Assembly (NCBI RefSeq): GCF_003385955.1 | Contig: NZ_QRDW01000002.1 | Span: forward strand, 531,376-595,375 | DNA length: 64,000 bases | Source of the DNA: Aestuariispira insulae | GTDB taxonomy: Bacteria > Pseudomonadota > Alphaproteobacteria > UBA8366 > Aestuariispiraceae | Direction of reading: 5' to 3' | Shown here: positions 45,000-54,544 of the stretch, one piece after another | Layout: each line of letters opens with the position of its first letter | How positions within the stretch are numbered: the first letter of the stretch is position 1 | The notes under the pieces: generated by a model | What the model was told of the DNA's origin: nothing | Databases searched by the model: none | What the model saw: only the letters and a program-made list of their open reading frames with translations | Translations under genes and position numbers: made by a program

Positions 45000-45374
45000 A
45001 TGATACGGGGACTTTCCTTCAAAATACGTATCTTGCTGATCCTGGTCAGCTTGGGAAGCATGTTTCCCGGCACGGGAATGGCGGAAGAGATCCGGCTTGT
45101 CGGGGCTGATATAAAGTCGGCCCTGGAAAACCGGACGGCGCTTTATGATGATGGTGCCAAACAGTATTTCGATGACAGGGGCGGCACGCTCTATGTCAGT
45201 GCATCCGGTCGGCGCGAACAGGGGCGTTGGCGGGTTGACGGTGATGAATATTGCTCTCACTGGGGGCGGGGCTGGGACTGTTATGAAATGACCGGTTCCG
45301 GCGATCGGGTCAGCTGGCGGGCGAGTTTTGGTAAAGAATACAAAGCGGAAATGGTGGCAGGAAACCGGCTCTAG
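45000..45374 (+). CDS. Small exported protein of unknown function
   Basis: A 124-residue protein with a signal peptide (about residues 1-28, ending GMA-EE) and a compact mature part of about 95 residues: GADIKSALENRTALYDDG, then GRWRVDGDEYCSH and WDCYEM, with two cysteines that could form a disulfide. The pattern (a turn at ALYDDG, then GxW and C...C) resembles small periplasmic beta proteins such as DUF995, but the family is uncertain. GTG 44997 just upstream is an alternative start. It has a separate position between the small Arg-rich gene and an SDR gene. Confidence 0.65.
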   Translation: MIRGLSFKIRILLILVSLGSMFPGTGMAEEIRLVGADIKSALENRTALYDDGAKQYFDDRGGTLYVSASGRREQGRWRVDGDEYCSHWGRGWDCYEMTGSGDRVSWRASFGKEYKAEMVAGNRL

Positions 45375-45419
45375 GGGGCCTGGCGTCAACCGCGGGGATT
45401 GACTTTAACGGGGGTGGGA

Positions 45420-46097
45420 ATGCCGACAATTTTGATCACGGGTGCCAATCGTGGGATTGGCCAGGCTCTGGCGACCAGTTATCAGGCCGCCGGTTGGAAG
45501 GTTTATGCCGCCAGGCGTTATGGCGGTGCGGTTGTGCCGGAAGGCACGCATCCCGTGCGCTTGGATGTGGGGGACGAGCATTCCATCAAAGCGCTGAAGG
45601 ATCAGCTGGGGGATGAGCCGATTGATGTTCTTTGGAACAATGCCGGTGTCTTCCTGGACAAGGGCAAGGATCTGGCAAAGCTGCCGGATGAAGACTGGCT
45701 GGAAAGCTTCCGGGTGAATTGCGTGGCCCCCATTCGACTGGCGGAGATGTTGATCGACAATGTGGCGGCGTCTGACCGGCGCGTGATGGCCTTCACCAGC
45801 ACAAAGATGGCTTCCCTGGCGAGATATGGCCAGGGCTCAATTGCCTACCGGTCATCAAAAACGGCCTTGAATATGGCGGTGCGTTGCCTGTCCCACGATG
45901 TGGCGCCGCGCGGTATCTCTTGCATTATGCTGCATCCGGGCTGGGTGAAAACGGATATGGGCGGGGAGGCCGCTGATATTGACGTGGAGACCAGTGTTTC
46001 TGGCATGCGCAAGACCGTCGATCAGGCGGGCCCCGGTCAGCAGGCGGATTATAACGGCCGCTTCTTTGATTATGATGGCTCGGCCATAGACTGGTAA
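45420..46097 (+). CDS. Short-chain dehydrogenase/reductase (SDR)
   Basis: NAD(P)-dependent oxidoreductase of 225 residues: cofactor loop TGANRGIG (residues about 7-14), NNAGV at about 75, and catalytic YRSSK with the serine upstream in the FTSTKMAS region. The shape (GANRGIG, DVLWNNAGV, HPGWVKTDMGG) matches the C-factor/sniffer-like SDR group. ATG 45420 is preceded by a G-rich stretch only. It sits between the small exported protein and an acyl-CoA dehydrogenase, 27 nt upstream of the latter. Confidence 0.87.
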   Translation: MPTILITGANRGIGQALATSYQAAGWKVYAARRYGGAVVPEGTHPVRLDVGDEHSIKALKDQLGDEPIDVLWNNAGVFLDKGKDLAKLPDEDWLESFRVNCVAPIRLAEMLIDNVAASDRRVMAFTSTKMASLARYGQGSIAYRSSKTALNMAVRCLSHDVAPRGISCIMLHPGWVKTDMGGEAADIDVETSVSGMRKTVDQAGPGQQADYNGRFFDYDGSAIDW

Positions 46098-46124
46098 CCG
46101 TTTCGAACAAAAGGTCTGATCCCG

Positions 46125-47261
46125 ATGATCCTTACTGAAGAACAGCAGATGGTCCGCGATATGGGGCGTCAGTTTGCCCAGGAACAGTTGGCCCCGAATG
46201 CCGCCCGGTGGGATGAGCATTCAGAATTTCCCGCCGATGCACTCCAGGCGATGGGTGCGCTTGGCATGATGGGCATGCTGGTGCCGCCGGAATATGATGG
46301 GGCCGGCACCGATCATGTGGCCTATGCCATGTGCCTGGAACAGATCGCGGCCGGGGACGGATCGGTTTCGACCATCATGAGCGTTCATAATTCCGTCGGT
46401 TGCATGCCGATCCTGAAATTTGGCACGGAAGAGCAGAAAGAACGGTTTCTGAAACCGATGGCCCGGGGCGAAAAGCTGGGGGCCTTCTGCCTGACCGAAC
46501 CCCATGCGGGATCGGATGCCTCCGCGATCAAGACCCGAGCACGTAAGCATGGCAATAAATGGGTGCTTAATGGAACCAAGCAATTCATCACCAGCGGTAA
46601 AAATGCCGATGTGGCCATTGTCTTTGCGGTCACCGATGAAGCGGCGGGCAAGAAGGGGCTGAGCGCCTTTATCGTGCCGACCGATACGCCCGGATACACG
46701 GTTGCCAGCGTGGAAAAGAAGCTGGGTCAGAAAGCGTCAGACACCTGCATGCTGGTTTTTGAGGATATGGAGCTGACCCCGGACCTGATGTTGGGCGAAG
46801 AAGGGCAGGGATACCGGATAGCGCTTTCCAACCTGGAAGGCGGCCGGATCGGGATTGCTTCGCAGGCGGTTGGCATGGCCCAGGCGGCGCTGGATCATGC
46901 GGTTGCCTATGCCAAGGAACGTGTGACCATGGGCAAGCCGATCATCGAGCATCAGGCAGTTGGTTTCCGTCTGGCGGAAATGGCGACCCAGGTTAATGCC
47001 GCGCGCCAACTGGTCCTGCATGCGGCCAGTCTGCGGGACGCCGGCCAGCCCTGTATCGAGCAGGCATCGATGGCAAAACTGTTTGCGACCGAGATGGCTG
47101 AACGGGTGGTGTCGGATGCGATCCAGGTTCATGGCGGCTATGGCTATCTGAAGGATTTCCCGGTCGAGCGGATCTATCGCGATGTCCGGGTATGCAAGAT
47201 TTATGAAGGCACCAGCGATATCCAGAAAATGGTGATCGCGCGCGGCCTGTCCGCGGATTGA
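46125..47261 (+). CDS. Acyl-CoA dehydrogenase (short-chain/isobutyryl type)
   Basis: FAD-dependent acyl-CoA dehydrogenase of 378 residues. The catalytic glutamate is in the C-terminal [10 protein letters not shown] motif (E361), as in short-chain and isobutyryl enzymes, unlike the neighbouring isovaleryl enzyme. The FAD-binding FITSGKNAD and [12 protein letters not shown] motifs are present. Likely substrates are butyryl-, isobutyryl- or 2-methylbutyryl-CoA. It begins 27 nt after the SDR gene and is followed after 17 nt by an isomerase-like gene. Confidence 0.9.
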   Translation: MILTEEQQMVRDMGRQFAQEQLAPNAARWDEHSEFPADALQAMGALGMMGMLVPPEYDGAGTDHVAYAMCLEQIAAGDGSVSTIMSVHNSVGCMPILKFGTEEQKERFLKPMARGEKLGAFCLTEPHAGSDASAIKTRARKHGNKWVLNGTKQFITSGKNADVAIVFAVTDEAAGKKGLSAFIVPTDTPGYTVASVEKKLGQKASDTCMLVFEDMELTPDLMLGEEGQGYRIALSNLEGGRIGIASQAVGMAQAALDHAVAYAKERVTMGKPIIEHQAVGFRLAEMATQVNAARQLVLHAASLRDAGQPCIEQASMAKLFATEMAERVVSDAIQVHGGYGYLKDFPVERIYRDVRVCKIYEGTSDIQKMVIARGLSAD

Positions 47262-47278
47262 ATAAGAGGGAGTTTCCA

Positions 47279-47881
47279 ATGTCAGATCCCATCGAGTTTT
47301 ACTATGACCTCTCATCTCCCTATGGCTATATCGGCGCCCATCTGATTGAGGATGTGGCGGCGCGTCATGAGCGCGAGGTTTTATGGAAACCCTTCATGTT
47401 GGGAGCCGTTTTCAAGGAAGAAGGCACCCAGCCACTGGTTTTCTATCCAAAGAAAGGGGCCTATGCCCGCCATGATATGGCCCGGACAGCAAGGTTACAC
47501 GGCCTGCCGCTCAATTTCCCGGAAAAATTCCCCCAGCTAACGGTGAATGCCGCCAGGATTATCCTATGGGCGGGCCATCAGGATCAGGCAGAGCGCAAGC
47601 GCCTGTCTCTCGCCTTTTATCACGGGATTTTTGGGGAAGGGCACGATATCAGTGACAAAGCGGTGATCCGAAACATATGCGAAACCCACGGCATCGACTG
47701 GGCGGAAGCGGAGGCGGCCATGGCTGATCCGGCGATCAAGGATCAGTTGAAGGAAGAAACTCAGGCTGCCTTGGATCGCGGTGTTTTTGGTGCGCCCTAT
47801 TTCATCGTGGGTGACGAACCATTTTGGGGTGTCGACCATCTGCCGCAGCTTGAAAAATGGTTGGAGTCGGGCGGCTGGTAG
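47279..47881 (+). CDS. DsbA-family protein, 2-hydroxychromene-2-carboxylate isomerase/GST kappa-like
   Basis: A 200-residue thioredoxin-fold protein with a helical insertion. The N-terminal IEFYYDLSSPYGYIGAHLIE contains the Ser-Pro turn (SSPYGY) typical of HCCA isomerase and GST-kappa, where the serine binds the glutathione thiol. FGAPYFIVGDEPFWGVD (residues about 170-186) supplies the cis-proline motif (AP). GAGGGAG lies about 7 nt before ATG 47279. Its reaction in this context is unknown; it may be part of the SDR-ACAD-isomerase unit. Confidence 0.87.
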   Translation: MSDPIEFYYDLSSPYGYIGAHLIEDVAARHEREVLWKPFMLGAVFKEEGTQPLVFYPKKGAYARHDMARTARLHGLPLNFPEKFPQLTVNAARIILWAGHQDQAERKRLSLAFYHGIFGEGHDISDKAVIRNICETHGIDWAEAEAAMADPAIKDQLKEETQAALDRGVFGAPYFIVGDEPFWGVDHLPQLEKWLESGGW

Positions 47882-47945
47882 TTAGGCCGGGCGTAACTGC
47901 GCGCTGACTACTGATTCGCAATAGACCTCCTTTCAAACCGGTCGG

Positions 47946-48545
47946 TTATCCAATCATCTGACGGGTTAAGCCAGCAAGCCGTTTGGCCTGTATTCTGGCA
48001 TCGGGTTTGAGATAGGGGGCGGTGACGCAATACCCTTCCAGCAGGGCAATAAGAAGATCCACGATCGCGGTGACATTGCTTTGGTCGGTGTTGTCGGGAA
48101 GAATGTTGGCCAACCATTCAAGCAGCAAGCCATGTAGTTTGCGGTAATGTCGGCAAAGCTGTTCCCGGCAGGTTTCGTCCCGATGTGAAAGCGCCCAAAG
48201 CTCCTTGAAGACAATGGCGCACTGCTCACCGGTCTCCAAGGTCAGCATCTTTTCAAAAGCATCTTCCAGACTGGCTTCCGGAATTTTCTGCAAATTGTCG
48301 TGACAATCTCTAAAAAAATCATCCAGAAACCGGTCGGCCAGCACTTCCAGGATCTCCGGCCTGGTTTTGAAATGATATTGCAGATTGCCCAGGCTGATCC
48401 CGGCTTGGTCGGCGATCATGCGCATGGACATGTTTTCCAAACCGCCGCGGTGTAACAAGGTCATGGCCGCCGACAAAATCTGCTGGCGCTTTTCTTCTGC
48501 TTTGGAACTACGTCTTTGTTTTTGAAGTGGTTTTTCAGAATTCAT
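47946..48545 (-). CDS. TetR-family transcriptional regulator
   Basis: A 199-residue repressor. The N-terminal HTH reads EKRQQILSAAMTLLHRGGLE then SMRMIADQAGISLGNLQYHFKTR, a standard TetR domain (residues about 18-65), followed by a helical ligand-binding domain with a conserved-looking LLIALLEG. It is divergent from an oxidoreductase gene, 80 nt away, and a palindrome in that gap fits its binding site. Ligand unknown. Confidence 0.9.
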   Translation of the reverse strand: MNSEKPLQKQRRSSKAEEKRQQILSAAMTLLHRGGLENMSMRMIADQAGISLGNLQYHFKTRPEILEVLADRFLDDFFRDCHDNLQKIPEASLEDAFEKMLTLETGEQCAIVFKELWALSHRDETCREQLCRHYRKLHGLLLEWLANILPDNTDQSNVTAIVDLLIALLEGYCVTAPYLKPDARIQAKRLAGLTRQMIG

Positions 48546-48565
48546 AACTAATTCAGTTTTGTATG

Positions 48566-48593
48566 TTGTAAAATAGGTCGAATGACCTAAATA
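48566..48593 (+). promoter_or_regulatory. Promoter and TetR operator of the oxidoreductase gene
   Basis: TTGTAA (48566-48571), a 16-bp spacer and TAAATA (48588-48593) form a promoter. The palindrome TAGGTC-GAAT-GACCTA (48574-48589) lies inside its spacer, so a bound TetR dimer would block it. Confidence 0.7.
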
Positions 48594-48625
48594 AGGATCA
48601 TCTTAACTCATTCAGCGAGGGAACT

Positions 48626-49555
48626 ATGAAAGGATTGATCCGAGAAGAAAAGGGTCGGATGGCTTTGGTTGATAACCTGGAAAGTCCGGAGCCCGGCGAA
48701 GGGGATGTTCTGGTGCGGGTTCATACGGCCAGTGTTAATCCCTATGACCGGGAGAGTGCAGACGGTGTTTATGATGGTTATTATGATGAATTTGGCGTTC
48801 AGGAGCCGGTGCGGACGGGGCTGGAATTTTCCGGTGAAGTGGTTAGCCAGGGCGCGGTTTTTGGCGCGGGTGACAGGGTCTATGGTTATGTGCATCTCAT
48901 TACCGGCTGGAAAACCCATGCGGAATTCATCACTGTACCGGAAAGCTATCTAGCCCCTATTCCCGAGGGCCTGAAAGAGACAGAGGCGGCAGCATTACCG
49001 CTTGGCATTTTGACATCGCTCAATGTGTTTGAAGATATGCGCCCCGTAACGGGTGCGGGCAGGGTGTTGATCATCGGCGCGGCCGGAGGCATCGGTGTAT
49101 ATGCGGTGCAGGTGGCCAAGGCGCTGGGTTACGAGATCACGGCCCTTTGTTCCCCTGTGCAGCGTGATTTTGTTGCTGAATTAGGGGCGGATCATTTACC
49201 GGATTTTGATCCGGAGACCTTGGACGGCCTGCCCGGCAACTATGATATCATCCTTGATCTGTCGACGCGTTTTCGCCTGGATCAATGCGAATCACTGTTG
49301 TCCAATGTAGGCAAATTCGTGCCGGCCCTACCCGATGATGCCAATGGCGGCAATTCTGAAAGCGTTAAGGTTGGCTATCTCATGGTCATGGAAGGCGACG
49401 GCAAACGCCTGGAGAAAGCGGCTGATTGGATCGCATCCGGCGATATCAAACCAGTCATTGATCAGGTCTATTCCTTCTCGGATCATCTGTCGGCATTCGA
49501 CCGGCTTAATGTTCGGGGTAAAAAGGGCCGGATCATTATGACTTGGGCGAAATAG
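48626..49555 (+). CDS. MDR-family NADP-dependent oxidoreductase (quinone reductase-like)
   Basis: Zinc-independent medium-chain reductase of 309 residues: GroES-like N-terminal domain (VNPYDRESADG, GLEFSGEVV, GAGDRVYGY) and a Rossmann domain with LIIGAAGGIGVYAVQVAK (core GAAGGIG). It resembles YhdH/quinone oxidoreductase enzymes. ATG 48626 has GCGAGGGA upstream. It is the likely target of the divergent TetR regulator. A stem-loop follows. Confidence 0.88.
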   Translation: MKGLIREEKGRMALVDNLESPEPGEGDVLVRVHTASVNPYDRESADGVYDGYYDEFGVQEPVRTGLEFSGEVVSQGAVFGAGDRVYGYVHLITGWKTHAEFITVPESYLAPIPEGLKETEAAALPLGILTSLNVFEDMRPVTGAGRVLIIGAAGGIGVYAVQVAKALGYEITALCSPVQRDFVAELGADHLPDFDPETLDGLPGNYDIILDLSTRFRLDQCESLLSNVGKFVPALPDDANGGNSESVKVGYLMVMEGDGKRLEKAADWIASGDIKPVIDQVYSFSDHLSAFDRLNVRGKKGRIIMTWAK

Positions 49556-49567
49556 CGGTGCATGTGC

Positions 49568-49604
49568 AAAGGACGAGATAAGGGACAACCCTGTCTCGCC
49601 CTTT
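49568..49604 (+). terminator. Probable terminator after the oxidoreductase gene
   Basis: AAAGGACGAGA (49568-49578) pairs with TCTCGCCCTTT (49594-49604) with one A-C mismatch. The following T-tract (GCTATTCTTTCC) is poor. Confidence 0.5.
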
Positions 49605-49734
49605 GCTATTCTTTCCTGGATGATGGGGACAAGAGCGTCGATTGCCTAAAAAATCGATAGAGGCGACCGATTTCTCTCGTTGGGCTGGCTCCAATTATCC
49701 TCGCAATAAAATTACCCGTTTTCCCGATTTTATC

Positions 49735-49763
49735 TTTACGTTAACGTAAACTGCGGATAGAAA
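49735..49763 (+). promoter_or_regulatory. LiuR-type operator and promoter of the liuBCDE operon
   Basis: TTTACGTTAACGTAAA (49735-49750) is identical to the core of the palindrome before liuR. TTTACG (49735-49740), N17 and TAGAAA (49758-49763) form a promoter, with the palindrome over the -35 and spacer, the same layout as at liuR. It is 99 nt before the liuB start codon. Confidence 0.85.
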
Positions 49764-49848
49764 GTCAGAAGAAGATTGATGGCAGGGCGGCGTATCTGTG
49801 GAATGATCTCCATGGCGCTGGTCCGGGCATGTTTGAGAGGGAAAACAG

Positions 49849-51456
49849 ATGTCGGCAATCCATTCCAAGATCAATCCGAGATCCGATGATTTCGAAGAGA
49901 ACCGGAAGGCCATGCAGGCCCTGGTGGAGGATCTCGAAGCCAAGGTGGCGGCGATCAAGCAGGGTGGAGGCGATAAGGCGCGCGACAAACATCTCTCACG
50001 GGGCAAGCTTTTGCCCCGGGACCGGGTGCGCATGCTCCTTGACCCGGGATCCCCCTTTCTGGAGTTTTCTCAACTGGCTGCTCATGGCATGTATGACGCC
50101 AATATTGCGGCGGGTGGGGTGATCACCGGGATCGGCCGGGTCGCGGGCCGGGAATGCGTGATCGTGGTGAATGATGCCACCGTCAAGGGCGGCACCTATT
50201 ATCCGATCACGGTTAAGAAACATGTGCGCGCCCAGGAAATTGCCGACCAGAATAACCTGCCCTGTATCTATCTGGTGGATTCAGGGGGCGCCAACCTGCC
50301 GAACCAGGATGAGGTCTTCCCGGACCGGGATCATTTTGGACGGATTTTCTATAACCAGGCCAATATGTCGGCCAAGGGTATCCCGCAGATCGCGGTGGTG
50401 ATGGGATCCTGCACGGCAGGCGGCGCCTATGTCCCGGCGATGAGCGATGAAAGTGTCATTGTGAAAGGCACGGGCACGATTTTCCTAGGCGGGCCGCCGC
50501 TGGTGAAGGCGGCAACCGGAGAAGAAGTTTCGGCCGAAGATCTGGGCGGCGCGGATGTCCATTCCAGGACATCCGGCGTAACCGACCATTATGCCCAGGA
50601 CGATACCCATGCGCTCTCAATCGCGCGCAAAATTGTCGGCACGTTGAACCGGCCCAAGCAGGTCAGCCTGGAGGTTTCTGAACCTCGCGAACCGCTTTAT
50701 GATCCGAGCGAGCTCTATGGCGTGATCCCGGCGGATTCCAGAAAGCCCTTTGATGTGCGCGAGGTAATCGCCCGCATCGTGGATGGATCCGAATTTGATG
50801 AATTTAAACAGCTTTACGGCACCACCCTGGTTTGTGGCTTTGCCAAGCTTTGGGGGTATCCGGTGGGGATTGTCGCCAATAACGGCATCCTGTTTTCCGA
50901 AAGCGCGCTCAAAGGCGCTCATTTTGTCGAGCTCTGTTCTCAGCGCGGCATTCCACTGGTCTTCCTGCAAAACATCACCGGTTTCATGGTCGGCCAGAAA
51001 TATGAAAGCGGCGGTATCGCCAAGGATGGCGCCAAGCTGGTGACCGCAGTTGCCACCACCAATGTGCCGAAATTTACTGTGGTGATTGGTGGTTCCTTTG
51101 GGGCCGGTAACTATGGCATGTGCGGACGCGCCTACAGCCCGCGCTTCATGTGGATGTGGCCCAATGCCCGGATTTCCGTCATGGGTGGCGAGCAGGCGGC
51201 CAGCGTCCTGGCCCAGGTCAAGCAGGATGGTATGGAGGCCCGGGGCGAGAGCTGGTCAGAGGAAGAGCGCGAGGCTTTCATGAACCCGATCCGGGCGCAA
51301 TATGAGCATCAGGGCCACCCCTATTATGCCAGCGCGCGCCTTTGGGATGATGGCATCATTGATCCAGCGGATACCCGCACCACCTTGGGGCTCGGCATTT
51401 CCGCGGCGCTCAATGCGCCGATCGAGCCGACCAAGTTCGGCATCTTCCGGATGTAA
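49849..51456 (+). CDS. liuB: Methylcrotonyl-CoA carboxylase carboxyltransferase subunit
   Basis: Carboxylates 3-methylcrotonyl-CoA to 3-methylglutaconyl-CoA using biotin on the LiuD partner. The 535-residue protein has the MCC-type sequence [23 protein letters not shown] (core [16 protein letters not shown]), [23 protein letters not shown] (core [11 protein letters not shown]), [14 protein letters not shown] and [13 protein letters not shown], which separates it from PccB (DSGGARIQ). Preceded by GAGGGAAAACAG. First gene of a tight liuBCD unit. Confidence 0.95.
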   Translation: MSAIHSKINPRSDDFEENRKAMQALVEDLEAKVAAIKQGGGDKARDKHLSRGKLLPRDRVRMLLDPGSPFLEFSQLAAHGMYDANIAAGGVITGIGRVAGRECVIVVNDATVKGGTYYPITVKKHVRAQEIADQNNLPCIYLVDSGGANLPNQDEVFPDRDHFGRIFYNQANMSAKGIPQIAVVMGSCTAGGAYVPAMSDESVIVKGTGTIFLGGPPLVKAATGEEVSAEDLGGADVHSRTSGVTDHYAQDDTHALSIARKIVGTLNRPKQVSLEVSEPREPLYDPSELYGVIPADSRKPFDVREVIARIVDGSEFDEFKQLYGTTLVCGFAKLWGYPVGIVANNGILFSESALKGAHFVELCSQRGIPLVFLQNITGFMVGQKYESGGIAKDGAKLVTAVATTNVPKFTVVIGGSFGAGNYGMCGRAYSPRFMWMWPNARISVMGGEQAASVLAQVKQDGMEARGESWSEEEREAFMNPIRAQYEHQGHPYYASARLWDDGIIDPADTRTTLGLGISAALNAPIEPTKFGIFRM

Positions 51457-51468
51457 AAGGGGCGAGCG

Positions 51469-52260
51469 ATGATCGAACAGAAATACAAAGTCACCAAGGA
51501 TGGCGCGGTTGGCCGCATCACCTTGTCCAACCCGGACAAACATAACGCCTTTGACGATGAATTGATCAAAGGCCTGACCGGGGCCTTCACTCTGCTTGGC
51601 AATGATGAGGAAGTCCGCGTGGTTGTGCTAGCCGCCGATGGGAAAAGCTTCTCCGCCGGGGCGGATCTCAACTGGATGAAACGCATGGCGGGCTATGACC
51701 GGGCGGAAAATCTGGAAGATTCCCGTGCCTTGGCCCAATTGATGAAGGTAATCAATTTTCTGCCCAAACCGGTGATTGGCCTGGTACAGGGGGCGGCTTA
51801 CGGCGGCGGTGTCGGTCTGGTGGCTTGCTGTGACATTGTCATTGCCTCGGACCGGGCAAGTTTTTGTCTGTCGGAAACCAAACTAGGCCTTATTCCCGCT
51901 GTGATCAGCCCCTATGTGGTCAGCGCAATCGGCGCACAGGCGGCACGGCGTTATTTCCTGACCGCCGAGCGTTTTGATGCTGTGACCGCGCACCGTCTGG
52001 GGTTGATCCATGAGATGGTGACCGGGGATGCATTGGAGTTAAAGGGTGAAGAGATCATCCGTGCACTTCTGGCGGCAGGTCCAAATGCGGTTGGGGCGGC
52101 CAAGGACCTGATTTTTGCTGTCGACCGGCCGATCAGCGCGGAAGTCATTGAAGACACCGCCAACCGGATCGCGGATATCCGCGCCAGTGACGAAGGCAAG
52201 GAAGGCCTGAGCGCTTTTTTAGAGAAACGCAAACCCGCCTGGGTGGAAGGGGATAACTAA
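51469..52260 (+). CDS. liuC: Methylglutaconyl-CoA hydratase (enoyl-CoA hydratase family)
   Basis: Hydrates 3-methylglutaconyl-CoA to HMG-CoA. The 263-residue crotonase-fold protein has KHNAFDDELI, the oxyanion-hole segment FSAGADLNWMKRM, GAAYGGGVGLVACCDIV and SETKLGLIPAVISPYV, the last typical of this branch. It starts 12 nt after liuB and its TAA overlaps the liuD ATG by one base. Confidence 0.92.
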   Translation: MIEQKYKVTKDGAVGRITLSNPDKHNAFDDELIKGLTGAFTLLGNDEEVRVVVLAADGKSFSAGADLNWMKRMAGYDRAENLEDSRALAQLMKVINFLPKPVIGLVQGAAYGGGVGLVACCDIVIASDRASFCLSETKLGLIPAVISPYVVSAIGAQAARRYFLTAERFDAVTAHRLGLIHEMVTGDALELKGEEIIRALLAAGPNAVGAAKDLIFAVDRPISAEVIEDTANRIADIRASDEGKEGLSAFLEKRKPAWVEGDN

Positions 52261-54275
52261 TGTTTGAAAAAATCCTGATTGCCAACCGGGGCGAGATTGC
52301 CTGCCGGGTCATTGAAACAGCACAGTCGATGGGGATTGCCACCGTTGCGGTCTATTCCGATGCTGACTGTGGCGCGAAGCATGTGGCTCTGGCGGATGAA
52401 GCGGTTCATATCGGCCCGGCCCCGGTACGGGAAAGCTATCTTTTGGGTGAACGGATTATTGAGGCGGCCAAACAGACCGGTGCGCAGGCTATCCATCCGG
52501 GCTATGGGTTTCTTTCGGAAAATGCCGGTTTTGCTGATCTGTGCGCCAAGAATGACCTGATCTTCATTGGGCCGCCGGCGGATGCGATCAGGGCCATGGG
52601 ATCCAAAAGCCAGGCCAAGGAGATCATGGATAAGGCCGGGGTACCGTTGGTACCGGGCTATCATGGTGACAACCAGGATCCGGATTTCCTGGCGGCGGAG
52701 GCCGATAAGATGGGGTATCCGGTCCTGATCAAGGCGTCGTTGGGCGGTGGCGGCAAGGGCATGCGGCTAGTGGAAAAGGCCGCTGATTTTGCCGCGTCCC
52801 TGGAAAGCTGCAAGCGTGAGGCGGTCAACGCTTTTGGTGATGATCATGTCCTGGTCGAGCGGTTTGTGACCCGCCCACGCCATATCGAGATGCAGGTCTT
52901 TGCCGACAGCCACGGCCAGGCGGTCCACCTGTTCGAACGTGACTGTTCAGTGCAGCGTCGCCATCAAAAAGTCCTGGAAGAAGCGCCTGCACCGGGTATG
53001 AACGAGGAATTACGTGCCGAGATGGGCAAAGCCGCAACCGATGCGGCGCTGGCCATCGGCTATCAGGGGGCTGGCACGGTGGAGTTTATCGTGGAAACCT
53101 CCGAAGACGGCGTTCCTGGTGCCTTCTTCTTCATGGAAATGAATACCAGGCTTCAGGTGGAACATCCGGTGACTGAGATGATCACCGGCGAGGATCTGGT
53201 GGCCTGGCAGTTGAAGGTGGCCAGCGGAATGCCGCTACCGAAAGCCCAGTCCGAGATCACCTGCACCGGCCATGCGTTGGAAGCCCGTCTTTATGCCGAG
53301 GATCCGGCCAATGATTTCCTCCCGGCGATTGGCAGGCTGCACCATTTTAAAACGCCGAATGCGATCGCGCGGATCGATTCCGGGGTGCGTGCCGGGGATG
53401 AAGTTTCCATGCATTATGACCCGATGATCGCCAAGGTGATCACCCACGGGGCGGATCGGTCGGAAGCGATCCGCAGAATGGTTCGGGCGTTGGAACAGAC
53501 TGAGGTGGCTGGTCTGGTCACGAACCGTGATTTCCTGAAAAAGGCGGCGGGCCATCCGGCTTTTGGCTCTGGTCTGTTGGATACCTCTTTCATCGAAAAA
53601 TATGAAACCGACCTTCTGCCGAATGAAGGCGAAGGGGCATCGGTTCATGATCTCGCCTTTGCCGCTCTGGCTCTGTTGCGCCAGCGGGACCGGCAGGCGC
53701 GGAGCGAAGCTGACCATTCGGCAGACCCTTGGTCGCCTTGGGGCCGGACAGACAATTGGCGCTTGAATGATACCAGCAACACCGATATCCGCCTACAGCC
53801 AATGGGAGCATCGGAACCGGTGATGGTCCATGCGGAGATTGACGGGCAGGACTATCATTTCCGCATCGCGGATGAGGTGTTGAGTTTCGCCGCGGTAAGG
53901 GAAGAGGGGCTGGATCTCACTGCCCAGGTTAATGGTGTGAAGGCAAAACGTGCCGTCCATCTGCGCGAAAGCGCTCTGACCGTGATCGGCGCCGACCGGA
54001 CCCAGCGTCTGACCCTGATTGATCCGATGGCGGCTGCCGGTGAGGAAGAAGGCGGCAGTGGTCGTATGACGGCCCCGATGCCGGGCAAGATCACGGCCGT
54101 TAAGGTGAATGCAGGTGAGAGCGTTGAGGAAGGCCAGGCTCTGATGGTGGTAGAAGCGATGAAGATGGAGCACACGATTGCGGCACCCCATGATGGCGTG
54201 GTGGCAGAGGTGCGCTTTGCTGTCGGCGACCAGGTGGCCGAAGGGGATGAGCTGATTTCTTTTGAAGAGGTTTGA
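52260..54275 (+). CDS. liuD: Methylcrotonyl-CoA carboxylase biotin-carrier/biotin carboxylase subunit
   Basis: Biotin carboxylase plus carrier, partner of LiuB. The 671-residue protein has FEKILIANRGEIACRV, the ATP-grasp loop SLGGGGKGM, RDCSVQRRHQK, EMNTRLQVEHPVTE and the C-terminal EAMKMEH, biotin on K635. It is 40% or so alike to PccA by eye in its signatures but ends in AMKMEHT rather than AMKMENV, as usual for MCC. It overlaps the liuC stop by one base. Confidence 0.95.
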   Translation: MFEKILIANRGEIACRVIETAQSMGIATVAVYSDADCGAKHVALADEAVHIGPAPVRESYLLGERIIEAAKQTGAQAIHPGYGFLSENAGFADLCAKNDLIFIGPPADAIRAMGSKSQAKEIMDKAGVPLVPGYHGDNQDPDFLAAEADKMGYPVLIKASLGGGGKGMRLVEKAADFAASLESCKREAVNAFGDDHVLVERFVTRPRHIEMQVFADSHGQAVHLFERDCSVQRRHQKVLEEAPAPGMNEELRAEMGKAATDAALAIGYQGAGTVEFIVETSEDGVPGAFFFMEMNTRLQVEHPVTEMITGEDLVAWQLKVASGMPLPKAQSEITCTGHALEARLYAEDPANDFLPAIGRLHHFKTPNAIARIDSGVRAGDEVSMHYDPMIAKVITHGADRSEAIRRMVRALEQTEVAGLVTNRDFLKKAAGHPAFGSGLLDTSFIEKYETDLLPNEGEGASVHDLAFAALALLRQRDRQARSEADHSADPWSPWGRTDNWRLNDTSNTDIRLQPMGASEPVMVHAEIDGQDYHFRIADEVLSFAAVREEGLDLTAQVNGVKAKRAVHLRESALTVIGADRTQRLTLIDPMAAAGEEEGGSGRMTAPMPGKITAVKVNAGESVEEGQALMVVEAMKMEHTIAAPHDGVVAEVRFAVGDQVAEGDELISFEEV

Positions 54276-54281
54276 GGATAA

Positions 54282-54542
54282 GTGGCGCATACTCTGTCCT
54301 CATTGCGCAATATCGGTCCTTCCAGTGCGGCCCTATTGAAGGAAGCGGGCATTGAGACGGTGGCTGATTTGCGCGAGATGGGGGCGGCGGACGCCTATGG
54401 AAGGCTGAAATTCATGTTCCCGGACCGGGTCAGCCTGAATATGCTTTATGCGTTGAATGGCGCGCTGGCGGATATTCCCTGGCGGGCGATCACCCCGGAA
54501 ATGCGGCAGGTCTGGCGCAGGCAGGCGGGGTTGGAGGATTAA
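54282..54542 (+). CDS. Small TfoX C-terminal-domain-like protein in the liu operon
   Basis: An 86-residue stand-alone TfoX_C-type helix-hairpin-helix domain: LRNIGPSSAALLKEAGIETVADLREMG then AADAYGRLKFMFP (core NIGPSSAALLKEAGI). There is no N-terminal TfoX domain. Such fragments occur in many alphaproteobacteria; function not known. The start is GTG 54282, 6 nt after the liuD stop codon, and the HMG-CoA lyase gene starts 2 nt after this one ends, so it is co-translated with the pathway genes. Confidence 0.82.
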   Translation: MAHTLSSLRNIGPSSAALLKEAGIETVADLREMGAADAYGRLKFMFPDRVSLNMLYALNGALADIPWRAITPEMRQVWRRQAGLED

Positions 54543-54544
54543 CA

